A stretch of DNA of 64,000 nt, taken from Prostheceraeus crozeri. Lineage: Eukaryota > Platyhelminthes > Polycladida > Euryleptidae. Positions within the stretch are counted from its first letter, which is position 1. The number at the start of each line of letters is the position of its first letter. Position numbers and translations under genes: made by a program. Location: positions 124,001 through 188,000 of the forward strand of contig CAJQUW010015636.1 in the NCBI GenBank assembly GCA_907163375.1, written 5' to 3'. The notes beneath the pieces are model-generated. The model was not told where the DNA came from. It saw only the letters and a program-made list of their open reading frames with translations, and ran no database searches. This document shows, piece by piece, positions 39,485 through 51,327 of the stretch.

Positions 39485-40231
39485 TTATCGAAAATTCTGA
39501 TAATCGTCATCGACGATTCTATCATGTCGTATTTTGACTCGTTCTCCTGCCAATCTTCTTCTTTTCAGCTCTTCACGAAGATATTTCTGTTTTTGTTGTT
39601 GCACAATGGTAAGGTCCGAATTAATATATACTGATCTGCAGCCATCTATCATCCGTAGGTCTTTAGACTTGCGAAGAATCCTGCTCTTTGCATCTACATC
39701 TGGGCATACAAGGCGAAGTAGACGGTTTCCATCACGTTGATGTCTAGCGATGCGATGACATTCATTGATTGAGCAGTTGTCCAGCTTCATTTTCTGTAAT
39801 AGCTCATTCACTTTCTGCAAATCACTGGACCTCCGATCATCAACGGTTCCATCGTGGCTTTCTTCAACCCCTTTTATTATGAGATTCCTCTGCCGCCTTT
39901 GACGAGACTCAAATTCTTCAAGAAGTTGAGATTGATATTCTGATACCATCATTAGCGACTTCTTTAGATCCTTTATTTCTGCTTCATGCTTTTCTTGGAT
40001 TTGATGGACAGATATCAATGAATGCTCAATTTGTTCAACATTTCCACTTAATCTGACCACCGTATCTTTTATGTCTCTCAATTCAGTCTTTAATTCCAAT
40101 ATAACATCCTTCAAAGATTTCGTTTCTTCCCTCAACAGCCTCGTCTCATCGAGAAGCTGTTTCAATTCAACTGTGTTAGCTGAGTTCGATCGATTTGATC
40201 GGGTTTTGACCTGATTTGGGGTATTGGACAT
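39485..40231 (-). CDS. LINE C ORF1 protein, intact
   Basis: 248 residues. Residues 20-120 are a long coiled coil (ELKQLLDETRLLREETKSLK; VRLSGNVEQIEHSLISV). FESRQRRQRNLIIKGVEES starts the RNA-binding domain, and INECHRIARHQRDGNRLLRL plus DLTIVQQQKQKYLREELKRR form the C-terminal domain. It ends 26 bp before the ORF2 start. Such proteins coat the LINE RNA. Blocks correspond one to one with ORF1 pieces of LINE D. Confidence 0.8.
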   Translation of the reverse strand: MSNTPNQVKTRSNRSNSANTVELKQLLDETRLLREETKSLKDVILELKTELRDIKDTVVRLSGNVEQIEHSLISVHQIQEKHEAEIKDLKKSLMMVSEYQSQLLEEFESRQRRQRNLIIKGVEESHDGTVDDRRSSDLQKVNELLQKMKLDNCSINECHRIARHQRDGNRLLRLVCPDVDAKSRILRKSKDLRMIDGCRSVYINSDLTIVQQQKQKYLREELKRRRLAGERVKIRHDRIVDDDYQNFR

Positions 40232-40549
40232 GGTAAAAGTGTAATTGTTTATCAGTCACTGTGATTTTTGACACCTGAACCTTTCGATTGCCAGTCAAAA
40301 GCGTTAGACGCACGGCCACAGAACCTGATGCCAACAACTAGGCAAAAGTTGAAGTTCTTCAAAGAAAATTGGAATCCAATTTCACAGATTAGCCCTGACG
40401 TGCTGCTGTAGAAATTTATGCAATTTCATACAAGTGCTTCAGCACGCCGGCATTGTGCGTTGTCACAAGCGGGCTATGAAAACGTATCGTCTATTGAAAG
40501 AGCCGAGGTACGGAGATTCCAATGATATTGCAAAGATCGCAGAAAGATT

Positions 40550-40977
40550 ACCAATGTGAGTAAATCTCAATTATGTAGAGGCAAATATCGCAAAAGTACC
40601 GAATTCCCAGTCCACCAAGCAGTATCAAGATACGATAGTTGATGAGAAGGCCAGAGCAGAGCACGGCGAATGCAACCATCCAAATTTTACAATAAACGAC
40701 CCAGTAATGGCAAAGATACAGCCAAACCAGCCACAATCAGTAAGAGACCGCGAGAGAACCAACCGCACACTTACACACTTGAAGTTGTGACCCTTGGTCT
40801 TCCTGATCCGTTCTTCTTTTCCACATTTCCTTCTGCTTTCCAACGACACCACCACCTCCATACAACGACCCTTGAAATTTTCAATTCTTTCGCAACAGTT
40901 GTAGAACTTTGCCCACAACGCATCATCCCAATTGCCATTCCTCTGGTAAAGTTATCGTGCGCCATTTCATAAGTCAA
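40550..40977 (-). pseudogene. Tc1 transposase, N-terminal helix-turn-helix part
   Basis: MAHDNFTRGMAIGMMRCG, then SSTTVAKELKISRVVVWRWW and GSGRPRVTT form the paired helix-turn-helix DNA-binding domain with the GRPR hinge of Tc1 transposases. The frame decays after about 70 residues. Confidence 0.75.
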
Positions 40978-42563
40978 ATCTGGTCAGCAGTAGGTGGTGA
41001 TTCTGTTCAACTTCTAGCTGTCACTGTGATCAATATCAAATTTTGAAATTTGATGGTCCTATATCATTTCCCTTATCATATGGAGTTCAATGGTGATACA
41101 TAGAAAGCGATATATCATCTCAAACCATAGAAAAAAATGAAACAAACTTCCATTCAAGTCAATGATAGTTGGTTTCATTATTTATGTCAGTGAGTATATA
41201 ATATAAGCAAATTATTTATCCTCATGCATAGCTGTCACTGACTTGATGTCAACTTTCTCCGTCAAACAAAAGTAGAAAGACACTGCTGCATGCAAAGCTT
41301 GTAATAGTTGAGGGAATGAACCAGTATAGTGAAAAGAGGATTGCCTTTTCACTCAGTGATTTAGTAGAGAAGACATTAAGTCTTCCTAGCCTCGATCACA
41401 CCTACGCACCAAAGGTCACATCAGAGACAAAAATGAAATACATGTACTACTTTGTCTGAGAATGTTACCTCTTACCCTCACGTTAATCTTGTGTGATGGC
41501 TCCTTCAAAGTGCATATTAGAATCGAAAGTGTGCTCATATTTTTTGGAGAATGATGGGGATTACCTGCCTGGCAGAGACTGGAGAAAAACCGTGTGAAGC
41601 ACACATCAACAAGATGGGAGGAGCCCAATCGTATGCATCCAACTTAAAGCGACATTTGATAAACTTTCATCGAAATCGATTGATAATTGATACAGCAATG
41701 ATTACTAAAGATAGGTTCAGGTAAGTCTATAATGATCTATGATGTAGGTTACTAGTTTTTTTTTAAAAAAAAACTAAGCTATATATATATACTGGCTACC
41801 CGGAGTCGGAGTCTATCAAAAGCCGAAGTCCTATCAACCCCCGGAGTCGGAGTCGCATCAAAATGATAGGACTCCGCATCCCTGCTTCAAGCATACTTTA
41901 GATAATGAAATATCAACACAAGATTTAGGGAAAAGATTTGTCATGAGAAACAGTCATGAAATCTTTGCGGCTTCTGATGTCATTCGAGATCTTGTGACCA
42001 TCATTATGCACGTCTTGCTAAAATAAAACCGATTGGTTCGGAGACAAATTTGAAATTTTTCCATTTGACCAGTACAAAAATGATGAGAGCAGAGCTGTAG
42101 AATATAACACAATTGAACTACGAAAACTCATGATTCTCGAAGCAAATGCGAAAGTGCGAATTAGTCAATTAGGTATGAAGCTGCAAAGAACAGTGTAGCG
42201 AACTTTCTGTGACGATAACCTAAAGTATGTGATAGCTTTGCAAAAGGATGGATTTTCGTTTTTTAGTATGAAATGAGCTTCTTACTCCTGTTTCGCATGT
42301 CTGCTTAGAAATATAGGATTTTGTTTATCACCTTCTTGTGTGTGAAGTTATTCAAAAATCTTTGTTTCTTTATGCCATATTTATATTTTGCGCATTATTT
42401 GATATGTAGAACAAGACACGAGCGTCCGATCAAGTTTACATAACTATTCTCACTCCATCTTGTAAGTGTGTTGCCGACGTCACTAATTTATCGGGAAGTC
42501 GGCCATGACCTCGATCGTCTGCACTATTCTCCCAATAAGTTACTGCAGTGCGACTCATCTCGC

Positions 42564-42639
42564 GAGTGACCCGGTGGCCCAACTGTCTTGTTGGCTAACC
42601 GTCGAGAGCAGGTACTGGGGTTCGATCCCCTCCTCACTC
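42564..42639 (+). repeat. tRNA-like module in a LINE 5' UTR, copy 1
   Basis: 76 bp with near-complementary ends (GAGTGAC / CTCACTC), an A-box-like GGTGGCCCAACTG and a perfect B box GGGTTCGATCCCC inside a T-arm. It ends 51 bp before the ORF1 ATG at 42691. No clear anticodon arm; not called a functional tRNA. Present also at 55779-55855. Confidence 0.6.
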
Positions 42640-42690
42640 AAATATTTTTTGTTTTTGTTTTGTCTTCTCCACGTGTTACTAACCTACACC

Positions 42691-42828
42691 ATGCCTAACA
42701 CTCCTACTGTCGACATTCTGTCCATGACTAACGATGAACTAATTTCCAAAAAGAAGTCTATTAGCAAAAATGACCTCTTTGATGCCTTTTTAAAGCTCAA
42801 AGCTAACTCGTGCTGTCAGCTGGTGTAG
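42691..42828 (+). pseudogene. LINE D-type ORF1, first 45 codons only
   Basis: The frame begins MPNTPTVDILSMTNDELI and continues to KANSCCQLV before a stop in the inverted repeat. The same residues open the ORF1 at 55733. It is a duplicated fragment without the rest of the LINE. Confidence 0.75.
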
Positions 42829-42865
42829 GTTAGGCATGGTGTAGGTTAGTAACACGTGGAGAACA

Positions 42866-42935
42866 GGCACGTAGCCATGGGGGGGGGCTTGGGGGGTCGA
42901 CCGCCCCCCATTTTGCAATCCTGCCCCCCAATTCG
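42866..42935. mobile_element. Short hAT-type G-rich fragment
   Basis: GCACGTAGCCATGGGGGGG, then GGGGGGTCGACCGCCCCCC, is the common 'CGTAGCCA-G run' kind of hAT terminus seen in many invertebrates. Only one end is present. Reading frames here are artefacts. Confidence 0.4.
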
Positions 42936-43113
42936 CTATCGCATGAAAATTGATAATGGGAGACCGGTTAGTCAACAGTCAAATGTGTGCATTGGAAAAC
43001 ATATGGAATCACACATTTGTCGTCTAACTATAAATTACGTAAAATACGTAAACTAAGCTTTATATACTTGCCACCCTATCAAAGTGATAGAACTCCGCAT
43101 CCCTGACTCAGAC

Positions 43114-45470
43114 CTATCGATTAACTTAATTTTCAAATATAGGCCTAGATTTGAGAATTTTGTCGAGCAAAGTGAAACCCCACCAGCCAAATTCGGTTAA
43201 CAAGATTGATTCGTGCGGCCGCTCGAAATTGTCAACTTCCAGGACTGCATGAAAGACACGGAATAAGTTCATTTTGAAATGCTAATTCTATAGGAAGCAG
43301 TGGAGGGCGCAATTAATCGATTCCGCTCGATTAATTTTGCGATTCTTGAATAACCAGGAATCGCACGATTTTTTTGCTAAGTGACTTTTCAATGAAATTT
43401 GTTTAATGAGGAAAAAATTAGGATATTCTCCTGTTCTCTCGTTCAACATTTGAAATAATTGCACTGAAAGGAAGTGTGACACCTGCGTGCAGCACCTATG
43501 CGCAGGTGCCGAACCTTAGATCAAGCATAGCTAGGATAATACACAGTATAACCGTGTGACGCGACTTTTTTATTCCCACAACACAGCAAATTTTTGTGGG
43601 AATCCTGTGGAAATTCCCACACATCGCAGGAATTCATCATTCTACGCAGCAACATAAAACTTGATGGTTTGGACACGATTAATGCTGTAATGCATTCTGT
43701 CAAGTATAGGGAGGACCGTTTGATTTTAAATCTCAGTATTGATAGTAATTACCTGATTTACATTTTATATGCAAGCTATGAACTTAAACCCGGCAACGAT
43801 TGTACTGTCATATCTAGCCTAAAATTTGCTAATACTTTGTAAACTTTGGTTTGAATTGATTGATGCATAATTGCAAGATTGATGGAAGAAACGGCAAATG
43901 CCTGGTAAAATATGGTTGGTGAAGACTAAAAGAATCAAAATTGGGTAATGAAAATACTAGGTAGCAAAAAGCGTCGACCAAACGCTAGTCGAAGCATGTC
44001 ACTCTATATTTATATCCATCTTAATAGCCACAAACTCGAGTACACAAAGGGCGGATTGAAGGCACTAGATAAACGTTGCGCTTATGAGACTTCTTCAGTG
44101 ATGTGATATAAGGTCAGTAAATCGCAGTAACTGCAGTACTTTCTAAATAATAGATTCTCAAGACTCCTTGTGCTTTGCTTACGATTTTCTCAGTGTTCTG
44201 ATTTATAATGCTGCACTCTCAAACATTACAAGCAGAGAATTGTATTAAATATTAGGGTAGGAATAGTTTTAATGTCTAAAATAGGCTTAGTGGATCAAGT
44301 TCAATTCGGCTTATTGATAATCTCAATTTTCATGGCAATTGTCGAATTTATAATGAAATTAATAGCAAATTAACAGCAATATGTCAACCAGACTAACTCT
44401 AAGCTTCTAATCACTAAATCTGAGAAAATCTTGAAATAACATATGTACTGAGTCGCACGATTCGGAATCGTGCGAGAATCGAATTGCGACCGCCACTGGT
44501 AGGAAGGTGCCCGGGCAACTTGATGGATGTTACCCGCACCTCCCCATGTAATAACGTATGTTGCTGAAACACTATGATGATTACCAACAGAGCTATATGG
44601 CGACGGTCTGACACAGATGCATGCACACCTCAAGAACACTTAGAATTCCCCATGAGAACAAAATTAAGAGACTTTTGGGACACTATATGAACATTTGAAA
44701 ACACCTGCGACCCATCCTGAAAATTTAATGCAGCAGGGGCCAAATGTCTAAGAAGTACAATATGTAGAAATCATTAGAGCGATCTCTGTCTGCAAGCGCA
44801 AAAAATCAAATCTTATTTTAAATATCGCTGATGCTCATTTACGCTATTCATGATAAAGTAAAAAATTGATTAGTTCTACTCTTTACAGCCCTCCTAAAAT
44901 TTTCCTTGCAGACCTGCGTCCAACTCGCATTGTATTTCAAATATAATGCAACGATGCCATCTCCTTTGCTTTCCAAAACAAATTTTCTAATTTTCACAAC
45001 ACTCGAAATGAATTCTTGCAGAAGATGGAATACATATTGCATGCAGTTAGCTGCTGCACGCATTTTTGAGTTTTAAAATGCATCGCGGCATTCGGCACAA
45101 ATTAAGAAATTAAGTTTTTTCGTGGTTTGCTTCGTGATAACCATTGCACTAGTATCAGCAACACATGGCATCATTCTGGATAAGATCCTATCGCCACCAG
45201 AATTATGATAAAAGGTCGAAATGGTAGCCTACGCAAATTGTTAATAAGGCGGATCGAACAAGGCGATAGACCATCGCGCAGTAATTAATGATGTTGCATT
45301 ATGTTCTATTAATGTTATTTATGGTTTTGCTCTTTCTCGGCCTTGGATAAGCACGTCTATTCAAATCCAAATAATTTACGGATGCATGTGCAACATGCAG
45401 AACGTGTCACAATTTCATGTAAAAACTTGGATGAGAGAGAGAGATAGTCCGGGAGCTAGCATGAAGTTGT
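43114..45470. other. Gene-free stretch
   Basis: No gene recognised. A small palindrome CACCTGCG...CGCAGGTG is at about 43480-43510. The rest shows no coding or repeat structure by eye. Confidence 0.5.
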
Positions 45471-46167
45471 GCAGGGAACGAGGTGGTACATAAAACTTTC
45501 ACATAGCATAGTACACCTCTAGCCTACTGCAAAACTTCGCGTCTGCCGGATCAGATCATTTGCTTTTAAGAAATATAGAGGATAACACAATCCTATGTAT
45601 TTCCAATGGTAAAATTGTGACATTTAAGGTGTCGACTCCATTTTTTCGAATTTTTGCTAATAAAAAGTTACACAAATTGGTATTTTGTTGAACTGGTTAT
45701 TATAGAAATCATCTACAGATCATGATCTTTCAAATGAGTTATCATTCAGTGACAGAGGATGAAGTAAAGTGTACAAACAGACACTTTTCGTTGGTGTAGC
45801 TGCAAATTTTAACTTAGAAATTTCAGGAAAATGGTTGATATACTTTAACGAAAAGTGTCTGTTTGCACACTTTACTTCATCCTCTGTCACTGAATGATAA
45901 CTCATTTGAAAGATCATGATCTGTAGATGATTTCTATAATAACCAGTTCAACAAAATACCAATTTGTGTAACTTTTATGAGCAAAAATTCGAAAAAATGG
46001 AGTCAACACCTTAAATGTCACAATTTTACCATTGGAAATACATAGGATTGTGTTATCCTCTCTATTTCTTAAAAGCAAATGATCTGATCCGGCAGACGCG
46101 AAGTTTTGCAGTAGGCTAGAGGTGTACTATGCTATGTGAAAGTTTTATGTACTACCTCGTTCCCTGC
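45471..46167. repeat. Foldback element: 322-bp inverted arms, 54-bp loop
   Basis: Arms 45471-45792 and 45847-46167 are inverse copies with only a few mismatches, from GCAGGGAACGAGGT to CACTTTTCGTT. The loop is 45793-45846. The transcript of either strand would form a hairpin of over 300 base pairs. No protein is encoded. It could be a foldback transposon, a palindromic MITE, or a recent inverted duplication; no clear target duplication was seen. Confidence 0.85.
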
Positions 46168-46318
46168 TACGTAATAACGACGTTAATAGCTACGTGATTA
46201 AACATAGGACTGAAACCGAAAGTGAGAACAAGTGGATCAAATCGGAAGGATGATTACAACCGGCAAACATGAATTTGTCACTGTTAACATGGGAAAGATG
46301 ATAAGAGGACAGATTAAG

Positions 46319-48081
46319 TCAATCAATTACATAGCCGTTTAGAATACATATAACCTTAGGAAAAAACGAAGATCTTCGACGGGAGGTGCGTACATAAGGC
46401 TGGACGAATCGACCGGAGTGGGTAGATGTAGAAGGGCACAAAGAATGAAGTGGATGGTGGACGTTGTGGTAAATTGATAGTAGCAATTTCACAGCAGCAC
46501 TCTCACGACGTGATTTTAAGTTGGGAAAGGCTCCACAAGAGCACTCAGAAGAACCACATATCAAACGATGAAAACGGCGTTACAATTTGTCAAGTGCAAC
46601 TGCATTTCTGGACGTCATGCCGATCATAACAGGGGAGCAGTATTCCGTTGCCGATAGGAATAGGCCGTAGTAAACCTTTAGTAAGTCGGGTTTCGTAAGC
46701 AAGGATCTGGTTACGTGCTCAATTTGCTTATCTCATTTGAGATCAGCCGACAGATAGAAACCGAGGGTCTTTATGACGTCAACATTTTCCATGCCTGAGA
46801 TTGTGGGGATATGGGATTGTGGCTTGCACTTTGGGATCCATAGTAGCTTACATTTTGTGAGGTTCAAAGTGAGACCATTCGCAGTAGACCAGCGAATCAT
46901 GTTGTGGTGTTCCGTTACATTATTAAGCTGGGAATTCTTGGTAACAGGGACTATGAAGGTACAGTCATCAACATATTTCACAATATGCGAAGAAGTATAA
47001 ACTGGTTTGAGGGAGGGAGCCGAGCACCAGATTGAAAAGATACGGACCGAGCAGTGATCCTTGAGGAACTCCAGATAAAACATTGGTTTGACTGCTGTAG
47101 ACCTGAGAAACTTTCACCATTTGCGTTCTGTTACTCAAGTAGTCCTTGATCCAAGATATAAAATCACGAGGAAAGTTGTTCTCAAGCAGTGTGCGGATGA
47201 TGATATCGTGACCAAGTTGATCGAACGCTTTCGTGAAATCATATGCTAAAACGGCGACGCCTACAACATTATCTTCCTCCAAAGAGTGTGTGATTAACTC
47301 ATGAATGCAGATCAACGCTGATGTGGTCGATGAATGGGGATACAACCGAATTGAAATGGGCCAAAATGGTGACGTAACTCCGAGGAGATACCTGACTCAA
47401 GTATAGAGTATTCGCAGATCTTGGACAGGACAGTTAATAGGGGCATGGGACACAGTTGATTCATTTTCGCAGGGAGAGATTTCGGTACTGGATGGATAAC
47501 GCTATGCTTCCAACAGGAGGGATATTGCAGTCTTGATATAGATACATTGATAATGTGTGTCAGAGGTTCAGTGATGAGGTCAGAGGTGAGTTTGTACAGT
47601 ACCGTAGGAACATTATCAAAACCTGGGGCTTTGTTCACTTTTAAGGAGGACAAGGCTTTCTGGACAACCTCTAACCCGATGATAGGCCGCCAGTCGGATG
47701 CTGTATCAAACTGTCGGTAGTCCTTTGGAATTTCAGGATGCGGTCGGGTCGTTTGGTATGACATAAATTCATTATTTATGTTTTCGGTTGCCTCATCTAA
47801 AGATCCATAGGAACTTATTATGGAGTCCAAGGCAGTGGCTCTTGAGCTTTTAGTACCTCTATACTCGTTCACAACTTGCCATAAATTTCTCGATCCATCT
47901 TTTGCTTTGGATGCCCAATTGAGCTTTTCCTTCATCAATAATAATTTGACTTCATCACTAAGGTGATGATAGAGAGGGAAATTACGGTGACAGAATGCCA
48001 TCCAACGTTGATTGATCAGCATTTTGATCAGAGGGGTCACGTACGGTTTATCATTAGAGGTCATAGTAACGAGTAATGATG
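46319..48081 (-). pseudogene. LINE D ORF2, reverse transcriptase part
   Basis: SNDKPYVTPLIKMLINQRW (linker), APGFDNVPTVLYKL, CWKHSVIHPVPK, then in other frames LAYDFTKAFDQLGHD, SGVPQGSLLGPYLFN and KYVDDCTFIVP. The last has V in place of A in the catalytic Y-A-D-D box. At least three frameshifts. It is of the same broad family as LINE B and C, but diverged. Confidence 0.8.
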
Positions 48082-48089
48082 GGATTGTA

Positions 48090-51000
48090 CTAGTGTTCGG
48101 CACGAGTACTCGAGTACTCACTCGAATCACATGTACTCGAGTATTGATTCGAGTACTCGAGTAGATTCTATCGATTTATTCCAGTCGAAACTATTTGTTA
48201 AAGTTTTCTGGCTGATGTTTTCTTGAACTACAAGCTATATAATGGACAGTGAATAAAGATTGTATTAGCATTTTCATTTTTGTGCATCTATTTGAGCAAT
48301 AATTCAACTTGCATTGCATTTTTGCTATTATAATAGTTGAATAACATTTAGCCAAAATTTCTTTTTTCGCGATATCATTAGTCTATTGATTCATTTTTTT
48401 CTTTGAGTACTGAATCTACTGTACCGAGTACCGACCGTGGTAGCATCACTTCATAACTGCGTCAGTCAAGCTTCCATGCCGATTCCTATCATTTTTTCAT
48501 ACACGGTACGGATGTCAGATGGGGAAATGGAGCGAAATGTTACATGCTCGAGGTGTCACACATTTGTCAATTTAGCAATTAAACAAAATATAGCATGATG
48601 CAATTCATGCAAAACATTATCATTTACCGATCTTTCATGTTTTGCCGGTGGCCAACTCTAACTTCTTGCTCAAGTATTTTCAGCGGCCGTCGATGTAAAC
48701 AAAAATTTTGCGGCTTCAGCGCAAGCAACGGTGAATGAATGAAAGAAGGCAGTCTTCCCTAATCCTAGGTCTGTGAATAAATCACGTGATTTATGACGTA
48801 AAAACATCGGATGGTTTTTATTCGCAGTTGTACCGCTCCCCTGGCTAAATATGCTGCGCAACGGGTGACGCTTTTCTTACAGACATCCGAATGAAATTGA
48901 GGATTGATTTCTTCAGTTGATCATTATGGCGCCGACGAAAAAGTCTGATATTTGGAAACATTTCCGACGCGATACATCGACTGGTAAAGCAGTATGCCTT
49001 AAGAACTCCAATCATATATTAACTCTCTGTTCATCGACGACAAATTTAAGGAACCATTTGAAACATTTTCATGATCTAAAGAACTCTAGAGCATCAACAG
49101 CATCAGCTTCGTCATTGAATGTTTTTGTGAAGTCAACACCAAGAAATAAGGTTTCTTTTGATTCTCAATCATGTAGTGAAAGACTCATCAAATTCATCGC
49201 GAGACATTATGAGCCATTAAACATTGTGGAAAACCAAGATTTCAAGGATTTTGTGAAAGAGCTGAACCCTAACTTCGATCTCCCATCAGCTCGTAAATTA
49301 AAACGGGATATGGAGAAAATTTACGATGATACGAAGCAAAAGATCAAAGAAGAACTTGACGATTCATCCGAAACTGTTTGTGCAGTGACCACTGACATTT
49401 GGACATCGAACCAAGCCGAATCTTTTCTTAGCTTGACAATATCTACTCTTTCATCATCGTGGGAGCTATCTTCGAAATGCGTTGAAGTGAATTCCTGCCC
49501 GGGGTCACATACTGCTGACAACATCTCTGATCACCTTTCCAATATGTGCCGTGAGTGGAATATACATCCTAATCAGGTTGAAATAATTACGGATAGTGCG
49601 GCGAATATGAGAAAAGCAACCGCAGTTATGAACTTCAGGATTGTGATCAACTGCTTTGCTCATATCTTGCAGTGCGCCCTTGTACATGCGTTAAAGCAAG
49701 AAGAAATCGTTGAAAACCTTCGGCAAGCCAGAAAAATAGTGGGACATTTTCATCATTCCCCTTCTCAAACATTGTCCTTAGTCAGAGCGTCGGAAAAATT
49801 TGATCACATGCCTTTCCGAAAGTTGAAACAAGAAGTTGTGACTACGGTGGGGGAGTACATTTCAGATGTTAGAACGATTGATTGCAATGAAGAAACCTGT
49901 TATCCACGTAATGCTTGAAAACAAAGAAGAAATACCTTCAGCTGATTTTTGGTCGAAGGCTGAAGTAATTGTTTCTGTTCTCCGACCACTTCATCTTATA
50001 TCAACCAAAATGAGTGCAGAGAAGTCCGTCACTTTATCTTCAATTTATCCTGTCGTTATAAATTTACTGACAAACACGATGCACTCAAAAGACAATGACG
50101 AGAAATTTATAATAGAAATGAAAAAAACATTTTGTGAGTATTTAGAAAAAAGATTTTTTGAGGATGACATCAGGAATGTGATGGAGGTTGCATGTGTGCT
50201 AGATTCTAGCTTCAAAACCCTTCCATTTTTATCAGAAACCTCACGAAGAAAGGCATACAAGTCTGTGAGAGCTGAATTGGATTCACTTTTAGAAATTGAA
50301 GGAAACAGAGAAGAAATGGCCGTCGACAGCTCGACAAAAGATTCAACTATACCATCGGAACTGGAAGTACTGTATGGTACATTTATCACTGAAACTGGAA
50401 ATAGTAGCAAACAAAAGAGTCAATCGGAACACTTGCTTGATCTGTATTTGGCAGAAGCAGAAATACCTATTACAGAAGATCCGCTATCATGGTGGAGAGT
50501 GAATGAGACAAAACATCAGCTGTTGGCAAAGATCAGCCGATTTTACACGGGAATTCCGGCTACGTCTGTAAGGTCAAATCGTCACTGAGAAACGAAACAG
50601 ACTGAAACCAAAGACCGTTCGATTACTTCATTTCCTATCCAAAAATTTGTAGAACGTTGATTAAAGATTCTGTTATAAAGAGATGTAGAGATATTGAGTT
50701 AGAGATGATTAAGAAAAAAGTGGCATACCATTGCTTTTTTCCTTATTGAAGTATAATGGCATACACGAATCTAAATTATGAACTGAACAAAGGAATTTTA
50801 GGTTGAAATCTTCGCTGTTATATTGCTTTGCGCCTGTGCCGCAAAAATATAATGGTCTACTAGAAAATAGGAATGATGATGTCAGAACTATTTGAAATTC
50901 TAGAAATACTCGTAGGTCTATTCTCTAGATAATTCATAGCTTTATAATGGTTCAGTGACCGCATTTGATCGACCTTAAATGGATTAAATTGGCATCATCC

Positions 51001-51319
51001 GCGCTGGAAGGTGAAGGATTACATCGCTATCTGTTCTAAATATTATTCAATTCGTTTTAATTTCATTCATTGTTAATTTGTATCAGTGATAATTAATTAT
51101 TATAATATATGTAATAAAGATATTTTGATAGATAAATAAGAGAAAGTGACATATCGCACATGTATGTAAACTAAACAACACAGTATAGTAACAAACATTT
51201 TCATGATATGCCTAGAAATAGAAATAAAAGTATATCCTTATCATAGAATACATTAACTTTTCATTCGAGTACTCGAATCAATTACTCGAGTATCACTATG
51301 CGAGTAATGCCGAACACTA
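48090..51319 (+). mobile_element. hAT element inserted in LINE D
   Basis: Perfect terminal inverted repeats TAGTGTTCGGCA / TGCCGAACACTA with 8-bp target duplication GATTGTAC (48082-48089, 51320-51327). Next to the ends are clusters of ACTCGAGTA repeats. It carries one transposase gene with a frameshift. Confidence 0.92.
48926..50588 (+). pseudogene. hAT transposase (BED finger/ZBED type), frameshifted
   Basis: From ATG 48926: an N-terminal BED-type finger (SDIWKHFRRD, NLRNHLKHFH), in which the second zinc Cys appears lost (AVCLKNSNHI). The RNase H-like core has TTDIWTSNQAESFLSLT with the first Asp, and VEIITDSAANM with the second. A frame change near 49,870-49,910 leads into a second frame (to 50588) with LDLYLAEAEIPITEDPLSWW and the start of the dimerisation block IPATSV, after which a stop replaces the conserved S-E-R-x-F-S part. 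The enzyme is inactive. Confidence 0.85.
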
Positions 51320-51327
51320 GATTGTAC

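Larger units (their letters stand above)
36730..40390 (-). mobile_element. LINE copy C, nearly intact, inserted in the Tc1 element
   Basis: Minus orientation, with an (ATA)n tail at about 36739-36753, ORF2 36888-39458 and ORF1 39485-40231, then a 5' UTR to about 40.39 kb. It is the youngest LINE in the window: ORF1 is intact and ORF2 has only two frame breaks. The exact 5' boundary is uncertain. Confidence 0.8.
36129..41196 (-). mobile_element. Tc1/mariner element split by a LINE
   Basis: Inverted ends TACTCAGTGACAAAAAGAATG and TACTCACTGACATAAATAATG (mismatches few), with TA at 36127-36128 and 41197-41198. Removing it restores the hAT sequence as seen in the copy at 56.4-57.1 kb. Transposase pieces lie at both sides of the inserted LINE. 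Confidence 0.8.
41199..42835. repeat. Inverted copy of the 55.5-57.06 kb locus
   Basis: This stretch matches, in inverse orientation, part of the hAT copy at 56378-57139, its flank (about 55.86-56.37 kb) and the 5' end of LINE D (tRNA-like module and first codons of ORF1). Order and spacing are kept. At 42825-42862 it turns back on itself: the sequence around the ORF1 start (42667-42699) is repeated inverted. Confidence 0.8.
36058..43105. mobile_element. Composite hAT element, 7.05 kb, with perfect target duplication
   Basis: The outer ends are CAGGAATGCGG and CCGCATCCCTG; ACTCAGAC lies just outside both (36050-36057, 43106-43113). Inside is one full hAT copy (36058-36128 plus 41197-41884, interrupted by Tc1), then 41885-42830 copied from the locus at 55.5-56.4 kb, then a second copy of the hAT right end (43050-43105). 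The inner end at 41884 is followed by CTTCAAGC, which is the inverse of the target duplication of the hAT copy at 56378. So this element appears to have carried flanking DNA from its donor locus. Confidence 0.75.

Noticed and set aside
42564-42639. Functional tRNA gene
   Set aside because: No convincing anticodon arm, and the same module precedes a LINE ORF1 in two places, so it is a mobile-element part.
42856-43056. Plus-strand frame through the G run
   Set aside because: Composition artefact of a hAT terminal fragment.
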